From positions 1 to 64,000 of the forward strand of contig NZ_LGUR01000215.1 in the NCBI RefSeq assembly GCF_001270495.1: 64,000 bases of DNA, written 5' to 3'. The position numbers and the translations under genes were made by a program. Position 1 is the stretch's first letter, and every line of letters begins with the position of its first letter. Source of the DNA: Streptomyces viridochromogenes. Lineage in GTDB: Bacteria > Actinomycetota > Actinomycetes > Streptomycetales > Streptomycetaceae. Positions 60,952 through 64,000 of this stretch are shown here, piece after piece. The notes beneath the pieces were generated by a model, which was given only the letters and a program-made list of their open reading frames with translations, was not told the DNA's origin and searched no databases.

Positions 60952-63900
60952 GTGGGCAGACGTGCCCTCATTCGTGGCGGTATCGCCGCCGCCACCTCGC
61001 TCACCCTGGCCGTCGGCCTGGGACCGCTGGCCCTCGACGCGCACGCGGACGCGGCCACCGAGATGGTCATCCCGGCGTCGACGTCCCTGACGCCCGCGAC
61101 CGATCTGTTCAGCGCGGGCCCGTCGGGGTTCCTGCGCCGCGAACCCGGGCGCGGCCATGTGTGGACCACCTATACCGGTGAGGACACTGTGGTGGACGCC
61201 TCGGCCACCGAGGTCCGGGGCATGCCGGAGTTCGGCGCCGGATCGGACGTCGTCGCCCGCTACGACGACAGCACGCGGACCGTGAAGCTGCGGGACATGG
61301 CGGCCGGGGGGACGTCGACGACGATCCCGCTCCCGGACGGCCACACCTACCAGGGGACGCTCGGGCGGACCGTCGTCACGACCGGCTGGACGGACAGCAG
61401 GCTGATGTGGCACCTGCTCGAACTCCAGGACGACGGCACGGTGGGCGACCGCGCGGTGCCGGGTGTCCCGGACGGCGTCTCCTCCAACCCCTCCGTATGG
61501 AGCGGCGACTCGCCCGTGGCCGACGCCCACGGCATGGTCGTCCAGTACTGGATCGACGGCAAGCTCCGCAGCGGCTGGCTCGACGCCGACAAGGGCACGC
61601 TGACCGAGCTGCCGTACAACCCGACCATCACCACCAGCGGGCGCGTGGTCCTCACCTCCACCCACCTGGTGTCGTGGGACGGCAACAACACCGTCTCCGT
61701 CTACTCCCGCGACGACCTGACCAAGGCCGTCCGCACCGTGCCGCTGGAGAACGACTACGCGACCCACCTGCTGGGCATGGTCGGCGACCGGATCCTGGTC
61801 TCCCGCTACGACTCCGCTCTCGGCGCCAAGGACGGCACCCTGCCCGTCTGGCGGGTCGACGCGCTCGCCCCCGACGGCTCGACGACCGGGACCGTGCTGG
61901 CCCGCTCGCAGAGCCTCTCCTACGCCGTCCCCACCCCCGACGGCGGTCTCCTGGTGCCCGGCAGCGGCCCCGACACCGCCGACTGGGGAGTGAACCTGGT
62001 CCGAGCGGGCGCCGACGGCAACCCCGTGGTGCGGAAGGTCGCCGCTTCCGTGCTGGGCCCGTCGGCCGACCCTGTGCGGGCGCTCACCCTGGACAACGGA
62101 CGGCTCACCGTGACGGAGCACGACCGCGACACAGGCCGTACGCACCTGTACAGCCGGACGATCGGCACGGCCGGCGACACCCTCACCGTCGGCTCCCGCA
62201 CCGACCACGGTGTCAGCACCGACCCCTGGCCCCACCTCGTGGGCACCGGGGACGGCCGTACGGTGATCTGGAACGAGTGGTCCACGCAGGGCGACCACGT
62301 CCCCCGGGTTCTCCGGCCGACGGGCACGCTGCCCGGCACGGCGATCGACTCCCGGCGCAAGTACGTCCGCGTGTGGGACGCCAAGGGCCGGTACGCCGCG
62401 ATGGCCACCGAGTACACCGCAGCGGCCGGGTCCGAGACGCGGGTGGTCGACCTCGACACCGGCGGCACGGCGCTCACCTCGGCGCAGCACGGCCGGACGA
62501 TGTGGGGCACCACCCTGTGGGTGCGCGGCGATGACGGCGTCGCGACGCCGGTCGACGTACGCACCGGCACCAAGGGCGAGTCGGTGTCCTTCGGCTCGAA
62601 GTGCATGCTGGAGGACCTGGAGGCGGTCGGGCGCTGGCTGCTGTGGACGTGCGCGGGCTCGGGCCTGAACGAGAGCCAGGGCGTCTACGACACCGTCGCG
62701 AGGACCACCCTGACGCTCACGCAGGGCACCTGGCAGACCGCGAAACTCGGCGACGGCTTCGTCGCCATGGACGTGGACGGCGAGCTGAGGGTGACCGACG
62801 TCCGCGGCGGCACCCCCGTGACGCACACGGTGGGCACCCTCTCGGCCGGGCAGCCCTGGGACGTCGACCCGTACACCGGCCTGATCGCCTATGTCGACGC
62901 CAAGCAGAACACCCACCTGGTGCCCAGCGGCGTCCCCGTCTCGGCACTGTCCCAGCTCGACTCCTCCGTCGCGGGCTCGGTGGACGTCAAGGGCGGTGCC
63001 GCGCTCTGGAGCCCCAGGTGGTGGCTGTCGAAGCCGACCGCTTCCTGGACGCTCGCGCTCAAGAACAAGGCCACTGGTACGACGGTGCGCACGCTGTCCG
63101 GCGGTACGGCACAGGGCGTGCTCGCGCCGTCGTGGAACGGCAAGGACACGGCCGGCAGGCTCGTCGCCAACGGCGCCTACACCTGGACGCTCACCGCCAC
63201 CCCGGCCGACGGCCAGGGCGCGGCCCTCACCAGGACCGGCACGCTCAAGGTCACCGGCGCGACCCCGGTCCGACGGGACTTCGCCACCGCGGACGGCTTC
63301 GGCGAGGTGCTCACCCTCAACGGCTCCGGCGGACTGACGTACCAGTACGGCACCGGCACCGGCACCCTGACTGCCAAGAAGACGGGCTCCGGCTGGCCGA
63401 CGAGCGCGAAGTTCGTGCCGTACGGCGACCTCAACGGCGACCGGTGCAACGACGTCCTCGTGCGCTACGGCAGCGGTGCGCTGCGTGCCTACCGGCCCGC
63501 CTGCGGGGCGGCGGTGACCCCGTCGACGGCGTACACCTCGCTGGGCACCAGCGGCTGGACCCAGTACGACGTGCTGACCTCGCCCGGGGACGTCAGTGGT
63601 GACGGCCGCGCGGACCTGATCGCCCGTCAGACCTCCACCGGGGACGTCTACCTGTACAAGGCGACGAGCACGGGCAAGCTGTCGGCGCGGACGAAGATCG
63701 CCTCCAGGTGGACCGGCTACAAGAAGATCGTGGGTGCCGGCGACCTCAACGGCGACGGCCACGGCGACCTGCTGGCGCAGGACAAGTCGAACGAGCTGTG
63801 GCGCTACGACGGCACCGCGACGGGCAAGTTCAAGAGCCGGGTGAAGGTCTTCAACGACTGGGGGGCCTCGTACAACGTCGTCGTCGGGGTGGGCGACATC

Positions 63901-64000
63901 ACCGGCGACGGCAAGGCCGATGTCGTATCCCGCGACTCCGCCGGAAACCTCTACCGCAACAACGGCAACGGCAAGGGTTCCTTCGGCGGCCGCACCAAAC
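60952..64000 (+). CDS. Large secreted FlgD-Ig/FG-GAP repeat protein (3' end beyond the window)
   Basis: More than 1,016 aa are visible from GTG 60952, which follows GGAGGA. A signal peptide (~1-36, ending DAHADA) leads into a beta-propeller-like region of about 600 aa with Trp/Asp-Gly-rich blades. Near residues 695-765 is a FlgD-type Ig domain (LKNKATGTTVRTLSGG, SWNGKDTAGRLVANGAYTW). From ~820 come FG-GAP/VCBS repeats with calcium-like loops: GDLNGDRCNDVLVRYG, GDVSGDGRADLIARQ, GDLNGDGHGDLLAQD, GDITGDGKADVVSRD. This type of Streptomyces exoprotein is presumed to bind surfaces or polymers; no catalytic domain is visible in this part. Confidence 0.85.
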   Translation, partial: MGRRALIRGGIAAATSLTLAVGLGPLALDAHADAATEMVIPASTSLTPATDLFSAGPSGFLRREPGRGHVWTTYTGEDTVVDASATEVRGMPEFGAGSDVVARYDDSTRTVKLRDMAAGGTSTTIPLPDGHTYQGTLGRTVVTTGWTDSRLMWHLLELQDDGTVGDRAVPGVPDGVSSNPSVWSGDSPVADAHGMVVQYWIDGKLRSGWLDADKGTLTELPYNPTITTSGRVVLTSTHLVSWDGNNTVSVYSRDDLTKAVRTVPLENDYATHLLGMVGDRILVSRYDSALGAKDGTLPVWRVDALAPDGSTTGTVLARSQSLSYAVPTPDGGLLVPGSGPDTADWGVNLVRAGADGNPVVRKVAASVLGPSADPVRALTLDNGRLTVTEHDRDTGRTHLYSRTIGTAGDTLTVGSRTDHGVSTDPWPHLVGTGDGRTVIWNEWSTQGDHVPRVLRPTGTLPGTAIDSRRKYVRVWDAKGRYAAMATEYTAAAGSETRVVDLDTGGTALTSAQHGRTMWGTTLWVRGDDGVATPVDVRTGTKGESVSFGSKCMLEDLEAVGRWLLWTCAGSGLNESQGVYDTVARTTLTLTQGTWQTAKLGDGFVAMDVDGELRVTDVRGGTPVTHTVGTLSAGQPWDVDPYTGLIAYVDAKQNTHLVPSGVPVSALSQLDSSVAGSVDVKGGAALWSPRWWLSKPTASWTLALKNKATGTTVRTLSGGTAQGVLAPSWNGKDTAGRLVANGAYTWTLTATPADGQGAALTRTGTLKVTGATPVRRDFATADGFGEVLTLNGSGGLTYQYGTGTGTLTAKKTGSGWPTSAKFVPYGDLNGDRCNDVLVRYGSGALRAYRPACGAAVTPSTAYTSLGTSGWTQYDVLTSPGDVSGDGRADLIARQTSTGDVYLYKATSTGKLSARTKIASRWTGYKKIVGAGDLNGDGHGDLLAQDKSNELWRYDGTATGKFKSRVKVFNDWGASYNVVVGVGDITGDGKADVVSRDSAGNLYRNNGNGKGSFGGRTK

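Noticed and set aside
60823..63762. 979-aa minus-strand open frame
   Set aside because: Antisense to the secreted repeat protein, whose plus-strand frame has signal peptide, FlgD and FG-GAP motifs and a ribosome site.

Overview
The window is high-GC DNA with strong GC bias at third codon positions, frequent GTG/TTG starts, and short start/stop overlaps inside operons. Its families (DUF5994, DUF5990, SCO5918-type, DUF4232, mycothiol-dependent maleylpyruvate isomerase) are typical of Streptomyces, so this is almost certainly a Streptomyces chromosome. No rRNA, tRNA, CRISPR array or intact insertion sequence was seen.

Layout. 0-7 kb: a leftward operon of a membrane-anchored fibronectin-type protein, a MoxR ATPase, a DUF58 protein and a TgpA-like transglutaminase whose catalytic triad appears substituted. 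7-12.5 kb: a lipoprotein, an I36-type secreted inhibitor, two convergent membrane-tethered helix-turn-helix proteins and a DUF4232 lipoprotein. 12.6-19.6 kb: an envelope block with an L,D-transpeptidase facing a rightward run of a Fem-type aminoacyltransferase, MurJ, a response regulator, a sensor kinase and a GerMN-like lipoprotein. 19.7-25.7 kb: a reductase-like protein, a VanZ-like protein, a CutR-like two-component pair, a polysaccharide deacetylase, a PAP2 membrane enzyme and a small secreted protein. 26-36.7 kb: an M1 peptidase, a secreted trypsin-like protease with C-terminal repeats, further secreted or membrane proteins, a MerR regulator with twin operator dyads, a secreted HNH nuclease, and remnants of a sensor kinase and a VapC toxin.

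37-48.4 kb: a nine-gene salicylate catabolic cluster of the kind described as sdg in Streptomyces sp. WA46. It comprises an aromatic-acid MFS transporter, a plant-SABP2-like esterase, a PaaX-type regulator and a six-gene operon: gentisate dioxygenase, fumarylpyruvate hydrolase, salicylyl-CoA 5-hydroxylase, ADP-forming acyl-CoA synthetase, salicylate:CoA/AMP ligase and maleylpyruvate isomerase. Together they would convert salicylate (possibly methyl salicylate) through salicylyl-CoA, gentisyl-CoA, gentisate, maleylpyruvate and fumarylpyruvate to fumarate and pyruvate. Three promoters in the cluster share one architecture with a GACG-NN-CGT(C/T) dyad on the -35 box, which I propose as the operator.

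48.5-54 kb: a stress-type island with a PAS-GAF-PP2C phosphatase, three DUF5994 paralogues and small proteins, several of them preceded by one conserved leader sequence. 54-56 kb: deletion scars, namely a sulfatase missing its catalytic half joined to a LysR gene missing its C-terminus. 56-60.6 kb: a MerR-like protein, the SCO5918-type / CBS / DEAD-box helicase run, a cold-shock protein and a DUF5990 protein, separated by strong hairpin terminators. 61-64 kb: a large secreted FlgD-Ig/FG-GAP repeat protein that runs off the window.
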